In this document: piece after piece, positions 9,887 through 20,882 of the stretch
Position numbering within the stretch: position 1 is the first letter of the stretch
Layout of the letters: each line of letters opens with the position of its first letter
The notes under the pieces: generated by a model
What the model was told of the DNA's origin: nothing
Databases searched by the model: none
What the model saw: the letters and a program-made list of their open reading frames with translations, nothing else
Translations under genes and position numbers: made by a program
Assembly: GCF_030694375.1 (NCBI RefSeq)
Contig: NZ_JAUXYL010000007.1
Coordinates: forward strand, 124,001-188,000
Length of the DNA stretch: 64,000 nt
Origin: Algoriphagus sp.
Lineage (GTDB): Bacteria > Bacteroidota > Bacteroidia > Cytophagales > Cyclobacteriaceae
Reading direction: 5' to 3'

Positions 9887-10040
9887 TCAATTTTCAATGG
9901 ACAATGATCAATGAGCAATGGACAATGAGCAATGGACAATGAGCAATTATTAAAAAAAGCACAAGGATCAGTTGCCTTGAACATTGAGTTTGATCATTGA
10001 TCATTTTATCGTTTATATCTTGCACAAAATTTAAAGTAAC

Positions 10041-10379
10041 ATGACCCTTTTGGACAAAATCCACAATTCACCTGAATCCATTTCTTTCTCGGAAGTCATT
10101 GCACACATCGATGCCAATTTCGACTTCAGCCCTACCCGGTTCACCAACGGTAACACCGTCAATGAAGCCGGACAAAACAACGGTAGCTGCAAAGTTTTCT
10201 CTTTTGCGCAGCTGAATAATCTTACTCAGACGCAAACTTTGGCTCTTTTTGGTGACTATTATCGGATCGATGTCTTAGGCAATACCGAAGGTACGGACCA
10301 TCAAAATATCCGAAATTATATGAAATCAGGCTGGCAGGGAATTCAATTCGAAGGAACTGCTTTGATCCCAAAATACTAG
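10041..10379 (+). CDS. HopJ type III effector-like family protein
   Basis: 112 aa, YTPTRFTNG-like SPTRFTNGNTVNEAGQNNGSCKVFSFAQ and NIRNYMKSGWQGIQFEG motifs. Confidence 0.8.
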   Translation: MTLLDKIHNSPESISFSEVIAHIDANFDFSPTRFTNGNTVNEAGQNNGSCKVFSFAQLNNLTQTQTLALFGDYYRIDVLGNTEGTDHQNIRNYMKSGWQGIQFEGTALIPKY

Positions 10380-10390
10380 ATTTCCGAGCT

Positions 10391-11227
10391 ATGCAGGCTT
10401 TCGTTCCCATTCCTACCCTCCACCTCTTTCCCATCCTGGATCAAAAACTACTGGAATTGCTTCGCTCCTTAAGTCCTGAGGACTGGGAGGTACAAACCGT
10501 GGCTAAACTCTGGAAAGTAAAAGATGTGGCAGCCCATCTTTTGGATGTGAACCTGAGAACGATCTCTATGTTACGTGATGGCTTTTTTGGAGAAAAACCC
10601 GATCACATTCAATCCTATCAGGACTTGGTCAACTATCTGAATGAACTGAACCGAACCTGGGTTCAGGCAATGAAGCGAGTCAGCCCGGCGATTTTGATCG
10701 ATTTCCTGGAATCCAGCGGAAAGAAATACATCGAGCAACTTGAGTCCTTGCCTCCTTTCGAAAACGCCATTTTTTCAGTAGCCTGGGCAGGACATGAAAC
10801 CTCGCCGAATTGGTTTCACATCGCCCGTGAATACACCGAAAAATTCCTCCATCAGCAGCAAATCAGGGATGCGGTGAATAAGCCGGGAATTATGACTGCT
10901 GAGCTATTTCAGCCTTTTTTGGAAATAGTCATGAAGGCATTCCCATATACCTTCAAGGAGGTGGAGGCCGAAATCGGAACTCTTGTTGCTCTGGAAATAA
11001 CCACAGAAATCGGAGGAACTTGGAGTATTATTAAAACCGAAAAAACTTGGGAACTAAGCCAAAATCCCTCCGCCAGTCCCCTCGCAAAAGTGATAATGGA
11101 TCCCGAAACAGCATGGAAGCTTATCTCCAAAAGCTGGAAATCAAATGAGGTTTTGGATCTGGTAAAGATTTATGGTGATCAGAAATTGGGAAGAAAAGCA
11201 CTGGATATTACAGGATTTATGGCCTGA
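10391..11227 (+). CDS. Maleylpyruvate isomerase/DinB-like N-terminal domain protein
   Basis: 278 aa, LRSLSPEDWEVQTVAKLWKVKDVAAHLLDVNLRTIS and WFHIAREYTEKFLHQQQIRDA. Confidence 0.75.
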   Translation: MQAFVPIPTLHLFPILDQKLLELLRSLSPEDWEVQTVAKLWKVKDVAAHLLDVNLRTISMLRDGFFGEKPDHIQSYQDLVNYLNELNRTWVQAMKRVSPAILIDFLESSGKKYIEQLESLPPFENAIFSVAWAGHETSPNWFHIAREYTEKFLHQQQIRDAVNKPGIMTAELFQPFLEIVMKAFPYTFKEVEAEIGTLVALEITTEIGGTWSIIKTEKTWELSQNPSASPLAKVIMDPETAWKLISKSWKSNEVLDLVKIYGDQKLGRKALDITGFMA

Positions 11228-11237
11228 AGAAATTGGA

Positions 11238-13529
11238 TTAAAATGGAAATCCGATGGCAAAGTTGAAGATCAGGTTATCTCTCCTCCAGGATTTACTCCC
11301 CACCTCAAATCCGCTAACCCAGCGTTCATTTTCAGGCAGATAAGGAATACGAAGCGGTGTGGCCAAATCAAACCGGATCACAAAAAACTCAATATCGACT
11401 CGCAAACCAACCCCTGTCCCCACTGCCAACTCATCCCACCAGGAGGAGGAGAATTTTCCACCCGGCAAGGCTTCATTTTCATTCATGAGCCAGAGATTAC
11501 CTGCATCCAGAAATGCGGCACCTTTTAACACCGAAATGATCGGAAATCTATACTCCAAATTTCCTTCCAGCCGAATGTCACCAGCCTGATCAAAGAAAGA
11601 TGCCTGATTGAACACCTCCGGTCGATAGGTTCCGGGGCCAAGGGATCTGATTCTAAAGGCACGGATGCTGTTAGGCCCACCGGCAAAAAACTGTTTGACG
11701 TAAGGCAAAGACACCGAGTTGCCCAGAGGCTTGCCAACACCTGCCAAAAATCGGGTGGCAATGGTGTGCTGGGTGTTCAGTCTGAGGTAATAGCGAAGAT
11801 CCAGATCAGCCTTGGCATAATGGGCATACGGCATCCCCAAAAACTCCCCTTCCGCTGAGCCTATAATTTTACTTGCCGCCTTGAGCCCACTGCCCGCCAA
11901 ATCAATCCCAACGCCCACAAAAACCCCATGTGTTCTAAATCGATCTACAAGTTTGTTGAAATTGAAGGTGTAATTCATCCCTGCAATAAACTGTCGCTGG
12001 AAACTGTTTCGCAGGAACGGATTGGCGTCCAATATGGCTTCAAACTCATTCGAGGTTTTGGTCAGATTGACCACATTGATGCTGACCGGATTTATTTCAT
12101 GATACACATACCGATTGGCATTCCAGAAATACCCATAGTTTCCCGAAAAAGTATTCAATCGGTACAAGCCTCCCCGATCGAGCAAAGCCGTACCGAGACT
12201 CATTTTGGTTTTCGGGACAGAATAGCTAAACCGCTCTTTGATTGGGATGAAAAATATGACCCTTGGGTATATCAAATCAGCATTCAACCCGAGTTCCACC
12301 GAATTCAACCCTTCTACTGCTCCCCTTCCAACCTGAAATTCATAGGCGAATTTTCCGCTGATATTGAGTGTTTCACCCCCATAAAACAAGTTTCGGTTTC
12401 TGTAAATCAGGTTTAAAGCCGGGCCTGCAAAGTTGTTTGATTTTGAAATTCCCTGCAGCTCTGCACGCAAGGACCGTTTGTTCATCGGAGAGAGGTAAAT
12501 GTTCGCTCTCAGATGTCCAAGGCTGTCATCAGCCTCCATCTCCTCATATCGGAGATTGACAAATCGGTAATTTCCGATGGAGCTTAATCGATTACTGGAG
12601 AGTTTGGATTTGCCGGGATGATAAAGTCCATCTTTTTCGATAAGAATATAATCGTCCAATAATTCGGGTCTGAAAACGAGCTGACCCTGAATGAAATTTT
12701 TACCGTTGATGGTCACCGTATCAATAAGCTCGGCCTTCTCATCTATGGAATAATTTGGGAAAACATTGATTTGATCTACTCTGTAAGGAATAATTCCTGA
12801 TTTTGGTACTGAATTTTTAAATCTCAGATACAGATTAAATGTACGCGTGGAATCTCCTTGATTGGTATCGGCTTCGAAGATCAGATATTCATCATTGAAA
12901 TTGTAATAGCCTTTATTCTTCAGCGCATCTTCTATTCGTACCCGCTCACTGTTGAGTTTTGATAGGTCAAACCGGGTTCCACGTGTTAATTTGGTGTCTT
13001 TTAACAATTCGATGATTTCCCTGTCTACTTCCATCGAATCCCGATCCACGATGAGACTGTCCATTAAATAAGGGCTGGATAGCTGAACAGAATAGGCTAC
13101 CGATGCAAATTTACCCCTACGGCTTACCTCAGCATTGGTGATGCTGTAGAAAAACCCTCTGTTTTCCAATCGGTTGAGAATGAGTTCTTCTGTGCCCCGC
13201 AGGTTTACACCACTGAAATAAACAGGCTCTTCCCCTATTTTTTTATTTATAAAACGGTTGATAAAACCGGGTTTTTCCTTTGCTCCCTTGTAGTGTGCCC
13301 ACAGGCCTATATACATCCCAAGGATCTTCTTGTTTGGCTTTGGCCTCAGTAAGTCTTCTACCTCTTCGGTCACTTCCTTGATATCGCTGATTTTTGATTC
13401 CGACTTCAGCGTTAACGCTGCCCCGGTATAGAGAAATTCATCCTCGGGAATGAATCGCTTTACACTGCAGGCAAATCCCAAAAGGAGCAGAAAAGCGAAT
13501 CCGACAAATGCGGTGGGTTTAGTATTCAT
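11238..13529 (-). CDS. tamL: BamA/TamA-family outer-membrane lipoprotein (TamL-like)
   Basis: Long ORF with POTRA-like N terminus and C-terminal beta-barrel (GGPNSIRAFRIRSLGPGTY, LEGNLEYRFPI); lipobox LLLGFAC follows the internal Met at 13529, favoured over the upstream start at 13562. Confidence 0.85.
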   Translation of the reverse strand: MNTKPTAFVGFAFLLLLGFACSVKRFIPEDEFLYTGAALTLKSESKISDIKEVTEEVEDLLRPKPNKKILGMYIGLWAHYKGAKEKPGFINRFINKKIGEEPVYFSGVNLRGTEELILNRLENRGFFYSITNAEVSRRGKFASVAYSVQLSSPYLMDSLIVDRDSMEVDREIIELLKDTKLTRGTRFDLSKLNSERVRIEDALKNKGYYNFNDEYLIFEADTNQGDSTRTFNLYLRFKNSVPKSGIIPYRVDQINVFPNYSIDEKAELIDTVTINGKNFIQGQLVFRPELLDDYILIEKDGLYHPGKSKLSSNRLSSIGNYRFVNLRYEEMEADDSLGHLRANIYLSPMNKRSLRAELQGISKSNNFAGPALNLIYRNRNLFYGGETLNISGKFAYEFQVGRGAVEGLNSVELGLNADLIYPRVIFFIPIKERFSYSVPKTKMSLGTALLDRGGLYRLNTFSGNYGYFWNANRYVYHEINPVSINVVNLTKTSNEFEAILDANPFLRNSFQRQFIAGMNYTFNFNKLVDRFRTHGVFVGVGIDLAGSGLKAASKIIGSAEGEFLGMPYAHYAKADLDLRYYLRLNTQHTIATRFLAGVGKPLGNSVSLPYVKQFFAGGPNSIRAFRIRSLGPGTYRPEVFNQASFFDQAGDIRLEGNLEYRFPIISVLKGAAFLDAGNLWLMNENEALPGGKFSSSWWDELAVGTGVGLRVDIEFFVIRFDLATPLRIPYLPENERWVSGFEVGSKSWRRDNLIFNFAIGFPF

Positions 13530-16500
13530 TTCGCTCCGTTTTGGTTTGATCTTCCTTTTCACCTGACTTCTCTTCTTTTTTTATTCCGTTTTTCTTCTCG
13601 AGTTCATCGATTGGATTGACCCGGTTTTTATTTTCTTCCGATTGCCTCCACAGCTCCAAGAAGGTGTTGAATTCTCTGTTGAAAATCACACCAAAACCAG
13701 TCACCGTCAATTGTCCGTCTATGATGCTTTGAAATTCATTCCGCTGAAATCCCCGGAGACGGTATCGCCCATTTTTTGTCAACAAATATTCGATGCTGAT
13801 ATTTCCCAACAGGGCATTGCCCTGCTGTTGATTTTGAGAGCTTCCTTCCACATCCACTTGGCTGCCTACTTGGACTACGAGTCGATCATCGAACAATTGC
13901 TTTTTTGCACTGACATTCAGCTGGGTTCGCTCTTGCGGGGAGCTCCCCTGATAATCAGTAAAACTATCCAAGTCAAAATCCAACTCAAACCCGCTTTTGC
14001 CCAGAAGATTGCTGGAAAGGGCGTTCAATTGCCCGGATAGCACCTGACTTACGCTGCTTCTCGCAATGGCTTCTGTGCCGCCACCCGATCCGTCGCTTCC
14101 GGTTGAAGGAAAAAATCGATTTAATACCAGTAGGGAAAACACCTGTTTGTTCAGCTCATCCGCCTGTTCATTGACCTGCAATACTCTGGAATAAACATTC
14201 CCTCCCAAGGCACCTCTTTGAGCCTCCGGCATATCGAGTCGAAATGAAATTTCTGGTCTTAGCAACTCACCGTTTACATTGAGATAGACCAAAAAGGGAA
14301 GCTCCTGGAAATATTGATTTTTTGAATCGCCTGTCGAGCCCGTCAACTGAGAAGCCATGAGTTCCGATGATGCGGTCCTGATTTGGTAGATCGCGCTGAT
14401 CGCAAGTGTCGCATCCATCGGGTCACCGTTCCAGGTAATCCGACTTCCTTGGCCAATTGTAAATTTCCTGCTGACAAGATTGTAGAGGGACATTTCATAA
14501 TGCCCTTCTCTGATCTCATAGTTGCCACTCAGCGTAATGCGTCCGTTCGGGTTGATTTCCAAGTTGAGATCTGCACTACCTGACACCAACAGATTATCTC
14601 CGGATCGCTCATCTATCACCAAACGAAACGAAGCCTTAGGGTCTACCTGAAGAATCGCACGGATATCATATCCCATGAAGGCACTCGCCGTCTCCTCTGT
14701 TTTTCTGGTGAGGATATCATAAGGATCACTTCGGTTTACAAAAACGACCACCCCATCCCGCGCAACCAAGTCAAGTTGTGATTCAGGAATGATCACTGTC
14801 AAGGCTGTATTTTCCTTTACAGTCAGGTTGGCGGAAACTTTAGGCAAGAAAAGGTCACCGGTGACCCTCACATCTGCATCGATGATCCCTCTCCCATAAA
14901 ACAAGTCATTGTCGCCTTTGGTAGAATTAACCACAGAAAAGTTTTTTGCGATCAGATTCAAGTCAAATGTGGGATTGATGAGACTTTCTGTGAAGATCGA
15001 ACCGTCAATTTGAAAGCTGTTTTTGCCTTCATCCTGAATGGTGAATTTCTTGAAATAGAGTCCTGAATTATCCAAAGCTATGGTTTCATCAGCCAATAGG
15101 TAATTTGCCTTGAGCTGCGAAACGACAAAAGCCGCATTATTAAATTTAATTTCTCCGGAATAGTTGGGCTCCAAGGTTGTTCCGCTCGCTTCAATCAGAC
15201 CTGAAAGGAAACCGGTACCATCTGAGAGCTCATCTCCGGAAAGTCCCGCTACAACTTCCATATCGATCTGATTGAGGTTCAACCGCACATCAAAGCTTCC
15301 TCCGGCTTCATCGGCCTGAAATTTTCCTGCTAAATCGAGATCCATTCCCCCATCTTTCAGGCGCATGGCAAGCACATAGTCACCCAAGGTCTCAGAGGTA
15401 GCCTCCACGCTCAATTTGCCCAATGGAACCTGAAGCACATTCAAGCTATCCACCTTCAAATCGCCCAGTAAACCCGTGGCTCCAAAAGGGTTTTCCAGCA
15501 CAAGCCTGCCATTGACAAAGCCCGAAGCAATCAAGTCGTTTGGATTGAGCAAACTGGTAAAAGTCTCCAGTCTGAAATTTTCAAATTGGATAGCAAGATG
15601 TTCATCATTGATATCCTCCAAGTCATTTCGAAGGGATAATACCTGTTGGTTTCTCGAAAATCTGAAGTCCTCAAAGTTCACATGCTGTGCGGCAATCTGT
15701 ATGAGATTTGTTTCAGGAATACTCCATTCATTGGAGTTTACAAGGAGGTTTTCGGGTGAAACATGAATACTCAGCGTATCCCCGGAATAACCGATATCCG
15801 TGGCTATGTGAACCAGCTTTTCTTTGCCAGCAAAGGAGTTGAAATCAAAGTAAAGCCGAGACTGCTTGAGTTCACCTGTAAAATAGGTTCGATCCATCGC
15901 CAATGGACCTGAATTAAGTGCCAAAAAGCCAAGCGCGAGGTCCAGATTATCATTAGTGGAATCGATCCTGATTCCCAGACTGTCCACTTCCGTGTCACCG
16001 TACTTGACATAAGGAAAGTCAACACTGCCAATAAACTTGTCTTCAGCCTGATTAAAATTCACCTTGATTCTGGCGCTGTCCAATTGATCCAAACCTTGGA
16101 GTAGCACTTGGTTCAAAATCGGAGCTTGGTTGATGGCAAGATCCATTTCCATGGTTATTTTTCCCAATGACTCCCCGATGGAGTCCAACTTATCCAAGTG
16201 CTGTCTGAAATGCGTCGTAACAGCCGCAATCAAGCTGTCGGGAGAAGTGTTCGAGCGAATGAACCCATTCAGCAAAAGGCTTTGAATCGAAACACTGGTT
16301 GAATCTTCACGGATTCGGGCATCCAGATTCAGAGCCCCAAGCGGGTAGGTCCGCTGATCATAGACCACAATGGCATCATTCAAGCTGGTAGTCAAATCAA
16401 AATTGGCCGGATTACCTTCAAAATTAGCCAGTAACTGAAATTTGGCCCGGGTACTTTGCCCTGCAAATCCCAACTCATACAGATCAATCCCTTTCAGGTC

Positions 16501-18525
16501 CAAATTCAAATCAACCCTGGAATTGATCGAATCCAATGTGAGCTTGGTAAGCAAATCGAATTTCAAAAATTCATCATCCAACCACATGTGAACATCCCCT
16601 TCGCCGTTTATCAATTGCCCCTCAAGTGCCAAGCCTGAAAAGTCGTTACCGTTGATTCTTAGTCTTTCAAATGAGGAAGAGAGTTCGGCACTGAGATCAT
16701 TCAGGCTTCTTCCGGATCCAATGCCCGATAAACTGAACGAAAGCGTATCCATTCCCGGATTACCCAAAATAGCTCCTAATTGGAGTCTGTCCACATCCAA
16801 ATCCGCTTTGAATGCGAGAATTGAGTTGTTCTGAAAACTTCCGTCCAGCAGCAGATTTCCCAGATCTGTTTCAAGATTAACCTTTGCCAGTATATCATCG
16901 AGTTTACCCGAAGCATTCGCCTTGATGCTGATCAGATTCGGTAGCTTCACTCCCAGTTGGGATTCATCCACAAATTTGAGCAGGGTCTCCCGGTTGGTTC
17001 GAAATTCCAGTTTTGGAAAATCGAAAGCCAACAAGTCCGCGTCCATCAGATTGGCTGCCTGACCATTGCCGCTGAAATAAGTTTCACCCCAGCTCAAATC
17101 GAAAAGCGGGATCACTACCGCATTCAGATCACCTTTTGCCTTCAGCCGCAGGGCTATCGGGGCAGAGGCCAATTCCCGAATGAGGGTGTCGTAGGCAAGT
17201 TCGGGAGCAAAGAAATAACTGTCTCTAAGGTCCAGACGGGTTTCGGCCAAGGAAATATCAAACTTGGTTTTTTCCGGATTTTTGATCAAATCCTGTATGG
17301 ACTGAAAGCCAAAATTGGCAATTCCTTTCAGCTGACTTCTGTTGGTTTCGATCCAAAGCTTCTCGATTTTAGAGTCAGCCGCTGAGATCGAAAAATCAAA
17401 CCGGAGGTTTTTCAACTCAAATCCTCCCGCCTCTACAAATCCCGCCTCGCTAAGCTTAAGACCTGCTTGCTTATTTTCCAGAAAAATATCCCCTGCCTCA
17501 AGGCGCAGGGCTTTGATCGCTAACACCTCCGGATTAAAATACCCCTGCCTGATTTCTTGGTCTTCGGAAGTTTTGAACTCCACCGAATTTTTGGCAAGTG
17601 ACAAACTGCCTATCTGAACGTCCCAATCGGGCCATGCGAAGGGAATTGATTCGATAACTTCCTCAACCGCTTCAGCCACACTAAAATCATAAAAGAGGAT
17701 GTCCGAATCTCTCAGCGCGATGGAATTGACCTTAATCTGCTGATTTTGAAGGTTAATTTCAGGTGCTTGGACATTAAAATCGCCAATCTTCAACCCTGCC
17801 TGCTGCCTGTCCACTATATTGTTATAGGCAATGGAGACATTGGAAAGTTGGAAATTATCCAAGATCAAAAAGGGCAAAACCGAGGCGATAGAATCCTCTT
17901 CACTAGGTTCAAAAGCTTTGGTTTGGGAGTAGGATAGCTGTGAATTTTGGAGGGTAAAGTTAGAAATCCGGAATTCAGACTTTTCTAAATTCAGAACCGG
18001 GACTTCGATTTTCAAGGATTCGAGCTTTAAAAAAGCATCAATTCCCATGCGCTCATCGAGGTATTTCAGGTCAAAATCCTTCAGCGAAACTGGAGATAAT
18101 TTAATGGAAAGCATTTGGGAATTTTGCTGATTTGCCGGATCGACTTCGACGGCCACTTCCCCATTCTGTGTATCAAATGCCTCAATCAAAAAGTCGAAAT
18201 TGAATTTCCTGGACACTTCAGTTCTGGAAATGTTGGCTTTAAGTCCTTCCCATTCCAGTTTGGTGATGTTAATGGCACCGGTTCTTATCAAAGGAAGAAT
18301 CTCAACTCCTGCTTCCAACTTTCGGGAGTAAATCAAAGTATCTCCGGCAGTATCCTCGAGGTAAAGCCCTTCCAAAAATAAATTTCCGGAGAAAGTAATG
18401 TAGAGCTTGTCAATGGAAACCGCTGTCTTGGTTTTATTGGAGACAAATTGGGTTGCCTTGTCCACAACGATGCCCTGACCCCAAGGGCTGCGGATAAAAA
18501 GCACTAAAAGAATCGCGATTACCAA
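13519..18525 (-). CDS. tamB: Translocation/assembly module TamB-like protein
   Basis: 1668 aa, N-terminal TM anchor, AsmA-like repetitive beta structure, C-terminal DUF490-like region (GNYEIREGHYEMSLYNLVSRKFTIGQGSRITWNGDPMDATL). Confidence 0.9.
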   Translation of the reverse strand: MVIAILLVLFIRSPWGQGIVVDKATQFVSNKTKTAVSIDKLYITFSGNLFLEGLYLEDTAGDTLIYSRKLEAGVEILPLIRTGAINITKLEWEGLKANISRTEVSRKFNFDFLIEAFDTQNGEVAVEVDPANQQNSQMLSIKLSPVSLKDFDLKYLDERMGIDAFLKLESLKIEVPVLNLEKSEFRISNFTLQNSQLSYSQTKAFEPSEEDSIASVLPFLILDNFQLSNVSIAYNNIVDRQQAGLKIGDFNVQAPEINLQNQQIKVNSIALRDSDILFYDFSVAEAVEEVIESIPFAWPDWDVQIGSLSLAKNSVEFKTSEDQEIRQGYFNPEVLAIKALRLEAGDIFLENKQAGLKLSEAGFVEAGGFELKNLRFDFSISAADSKIEKLWIETNRSQLKGIANFGFQSIQDLIKNPEKTKFDISLAETRLDLRDSYFFAPELAYDTLIRELASAPIALRLKAKGDLNAVVIPLFDLSWGETYFSGNGQAANLMDADLLAFDFPKLEFRTNRETLLKFVDESQLGVKLPNLISIKANASGKLDDILAKVNLETDLGNLLLDGSFQNNSILAFKADLDVDRLQLGAILGNPGMDTLSFSLSGIGSGRSLNDLSAELSSSFERLRINGNDFSGLALEGQLINGEGDVHMWLDDEFLKFDLLTKLTLDSINSRVDLNLDLKGIDLYELGFAGQSTRAKFQLLANFEGNPANFDLTTSLNDAIVVYDQRTYPLGALNLDARIREDSTSVSIQSLLLNGFIRSNTSPDSLIAAVTTHFRQHLDKLDSIGESLGKITMEMDLAINQAPILNQVLLQGLDQLDSARIKVNFNQAEDKFIGSVDFPYVKYGDTEVDSLGIRIDSTNDNLDLALGFLALNSGPLAMDRTYFTGELKQSRLYFDFNSFAGKEKLVHIATDIGYSGDTLSIHVSPENLLVNSNEWSIPETNLIQIAAQHVNFEDFRFSRNQQVLSLRNDLEDINDEHLAIQFENFRLETFTSLLNPNDLIASGFVNGRLVLENPFGATGLLGDLKVDSLNVLQVPLGKLSVEATSETLGDYVLAMRLKDGGMDLDLAGKFQADEAGGSFDVRLNLNQIDMEVVAGLSGDELSDGTGFLSGLIEASGTTLEPNYSGEIKFNNAAFVVSQLKANYLLADETIALDNSGLYFKKFTIQDEGKNSFQIDGSIFTESLINPTFDLNLIAKNFSVVNSTKGDNDLFYGRGIIDADVRVTGDLFLPKVSANLTVKENTALTVIIPESQLDLVARDGVVVFVNRSDPYDILTRKTEETASAFMGYDIRAILQVDPKASFRLVIDERSGDNLLVSGSADLNLEINPNGRITLSGNYEIREGHYEMSLYNLVSRKFTIGQGSRITWNGDPMDATLAISAIYQIRTASSELMASQLTGSTGDSKNQYFQELPFLVYLNVNGELLRPEISFRLDMPEAQRGALGGNVYSRVLQVNEQADELNKQVFSLLVLNRFFPSTGSDGSGGGTEAIARSSVSQVLSGQLNALSSNLLGKSGFELDFDLDSFTDYQGSSPQERTQLNVSAKKQLFDDRLVVQVGSQVDVEGSSQNQQQGNALLGNISIEYLLTKNGRYRLRGFQRNEFQSIIDGQLTVTGFGVIFNREFNTFLELWRQSEENKNRVNPIDELEKKNGIKKEEKSGEKEDQTKTERNEY

Positions 18526-19002
18526 AAGTGAGGCTATCGTAATCCCTAAAACCTTTAAGAATGTCCTGATAAATCTTTTGATAGAATTTATTTTAACTAG
18601 TTGGACTTTAAGAGCATCACACTCTCCCTTGCCTAATGGTCAAGAAATAAGCCAAATGGGTTCAAAAAACGGTCAATTATATAATCGGGAATTGATCGAT
18701 ATGTTTACAAAACTAAGAATTTTGACGGGAAATTCAGTTTTAGACAAATTCATACGTATTAAAGGGTCCTCATCAAGCAACTTCGCCCTAACAAAATTCG
18801 ATAGTACCATTTCAGCTACCAGTTCTGCTTCGACGACAATATTGACCGCTTTGACAAAAGATCAATTCGAGAAAAAACAGAGAATTTATTGACCCCATCA
18901 TTTAAGCTTTAAGCTTTTGGCACCAATCATTGCGATGGGTTCAAATGCATAATCCAGCCTAAACTTTTTACTTTGCAGCAAACGTACCGCCTTCGCTAAT
19001 TC

Positions 19003-20031
19003 ATGATCATTTACACCTTCCCTGTCCGAACTGCTTTTATCGACCGAGATTTGGAGATGATCGGGCCTGTTTCGCCCATCAAGTCCTTGGAATTCACTCA
19101 AAGTCCCCTAAAGCTCCCCTTCTTTTTTGTCCTTCAGTTTTTTCAGCTGCTTTGGTACCTGCCCAAAACGAGTCAGTACCTCTGCTTTTTCGGGGGCTAT
19201 CACAGTGTATTACCGGCTTGGTTTGGGAGGGTTTTTGGGAAAAAATGTACGATTCAGGCCGGGGGAACCGATTGCATCAATATGCCGGAAATCGGGTATG
19301 GTAATTTCAGAAAGAAATGGCTGCGGAAAGCTACCGTCTATTCCTTCAAAAATTGCAGTCTGATTCTTCCTGTAGCCGAGGCTTTGGTCAAACAGGATTA
19401 TCGATATGATCCAAAAATCTCTCCGAAGCAGGGCTTATTGAATTTGATTCCGGATTTAAAAACTCCCATTCAGGTCATCCCCAATGGATTTGACACGGAA
19501 TACTGGAGGGACTTGGGAAAGGAAAGAAAACCATTCAGCTTTATCTCCGTCGCTACCGGCACCTCCCATCCGGCTCGTGCCATTGTCAAAGGCTATGACT
19601 TAATTGAAAAACTGGCCGAAAATCATCCCGATTGGACCTTCACTTTGGTGGGAGATTCAGCTTACGTTTCGCCGAATTCAAATGTCTTAGTCTTGGGAAA
19701 AATGAATCCTGCTGAACTGCTAAACAGCTACAATTCACACCAATTCTATCTTCAACTTTCCACTTCAGAAGGTTTCCCGAATGCCTTGGGCGAAGCCATG
19801 GCTTGTGGCTGCGTGCCGATTGGTTCGGCCGTAGGAGCAATTCCTGAGATTATTGGAGAGACCGGCTTGATCCTATTTCAAAAAGATCCAAAAATGTTAA
19901 ATTCTTTGATTTTTACACTTTTTAATGAAAGCTCCAAAGTTTCCCCACAAGTAGCCCGCTTAAGAATCCTGACTCATTTTTCGTTTAAAAATAGAAGGGA
20001 CGCTCTTTTGAAAGCATTGAATCTATACTAG
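19003..20031 (+). CDS. GT4-family glycosyltransferase
   Basis: 342 aa; IPNGFDTEYW, LQLSTSEGFPNALGEAMACGCVPIGSAVGAIPEIIG. Confidence 0.9.
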   Translation: MIIYTFPVRTAFIDRDLEMIGPVSPIKSLEFTQSPLKLPFFFVLQFFQLLWYLPKTSQYLCFFGGYHSVLPAWFGRVFGKKCTIQAGGTDCINMPEIGYGNFRKKWLRKATVYSFKNCSLILPVAEALVKQDYRYDPKISPKQGLLNLIPDLKTPIQVIPNGFDTEYWRDLGKERKPFSFISVATGTSHPARAIVKGYDLIEKLAENHPDWTFTLVGDSAYVSPNSNVLVLGKMNPAELLNSYNSHQFYLQLSTSEGFPNALGEAMACGCVPIGSAVGAIPEIIGETGLILFQKDPKMLNSLIFTLFNESSKVSPQVARLRILTHFSFKNRRDALLKALNLY

Positions 20032-20198
20032 TTTCATTTGGGCAGCATGCCTTTTTCTACGCTATTTTTTTAGACAATAGAGCTCCATAAAAGGAATCCC
20101 CAACCTTTTAAAGTTGAGGTGACCAATGTTACAATCCTGTAAATATGAATCTGGTAGGTTTGGTCTATCCAATTAAAAAAACGATAATCAAATATATT

Positions 20199-20852
20199 AT
20201 GGAAGACCAACAGATAACTATGCCAAGAATCGGAGATATGGCTCCTGATTTTGCAGCGATGACGACAACCGGGAAAATGCAGTTTTCCGAGTACATCAAA
20301 GGAAAATGGACGATTCTATTCTCACATCCTGCGGATTTCACACCGGTGTGTACCACTGAGATGAGTGGATTTGCTTTAGAGCAAAAGTTCTTTGACGCGC
20401 TTGACACCAAACTGGTCGGCTTGAGTATCGATAGCATTCACTCGCACATTGCTTGGGTGAATAATGTGAAGAAAAATACCGGAGTGCTGTTTGAGTTTCC
20501 GATCATCGCAGATATCGACATGAAAGTGTCCAAACTTTATGGAATGCTTCAACCGGGTGAAAGTGAAACTGCTGCCGTTCGCGCAGTATTCTTCATCGAT
20601 CCCACAGGGAAAATCCGATTGATCATGTACTATCCACTGAATGTGGGACGAAATATGGAAGAGATCAAGCGGGTATTGCTAGCCTTGCAAGCTGCTGATA
20701 AATATAAAGTAGCGATGCCACTGAACTGGAAGCCGGGAGAAAAAGTAATCGTGCCGCCACCAAAAACAGTGGAAGAAATGCTGGAACGGGAAGCGAGTGA
20801 TTATGAGATGGTAGATTTCTATTTAGCTAAAAAAGAACTGCCCTTAGCCTAG
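20199..20852 (+). CDS. Peroxiredoxin (1-Cys Prx6-type)
   Basis: PRIGDMAPDFAAMTTTGKMQFSEYIKGKWTILFSHPADFTPVCTTEM; start reassigned from 20145 to Met at 20199. Confidence 0.93.
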   Translation: MEDQQITMPRIGDMAPDFAAMTTTGKMQFSEYIKGKWTILFSHPADFTPVCTTEMSGFALEQKFFDALDTKLVGLSIDSIHSHIAWVNNVKKNTGVLFEFPIIADIDMKVSKLYGMLQPGESETAAVRAVFFIDPTGKIRLIMYYPLNVGRNMEEIKRVLLALQAADKYKVAMPLNWKPGEKVIVPPPKTVEEMLEREASDYEMVDFYLAKKELPLA

Positions 20853-20882
20853 ATTTTAGATTAAAGGATTAATTAAAGGGGA

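Noticed and set aside
9793-9984. 63-aa ORF translating as NCSLSIAHCPLLIDHCPLKIDHS
   Set aside because: Product of the CAATGGACAATGAG word repeat, not a real protein.
18578-18892. 104-aa plus-strand ORF between tamB and the glycosyltransferase
   Set aside because: Low-complexity Ser/Thr-rich translation with no domain; sits in a divergent intergenic region.
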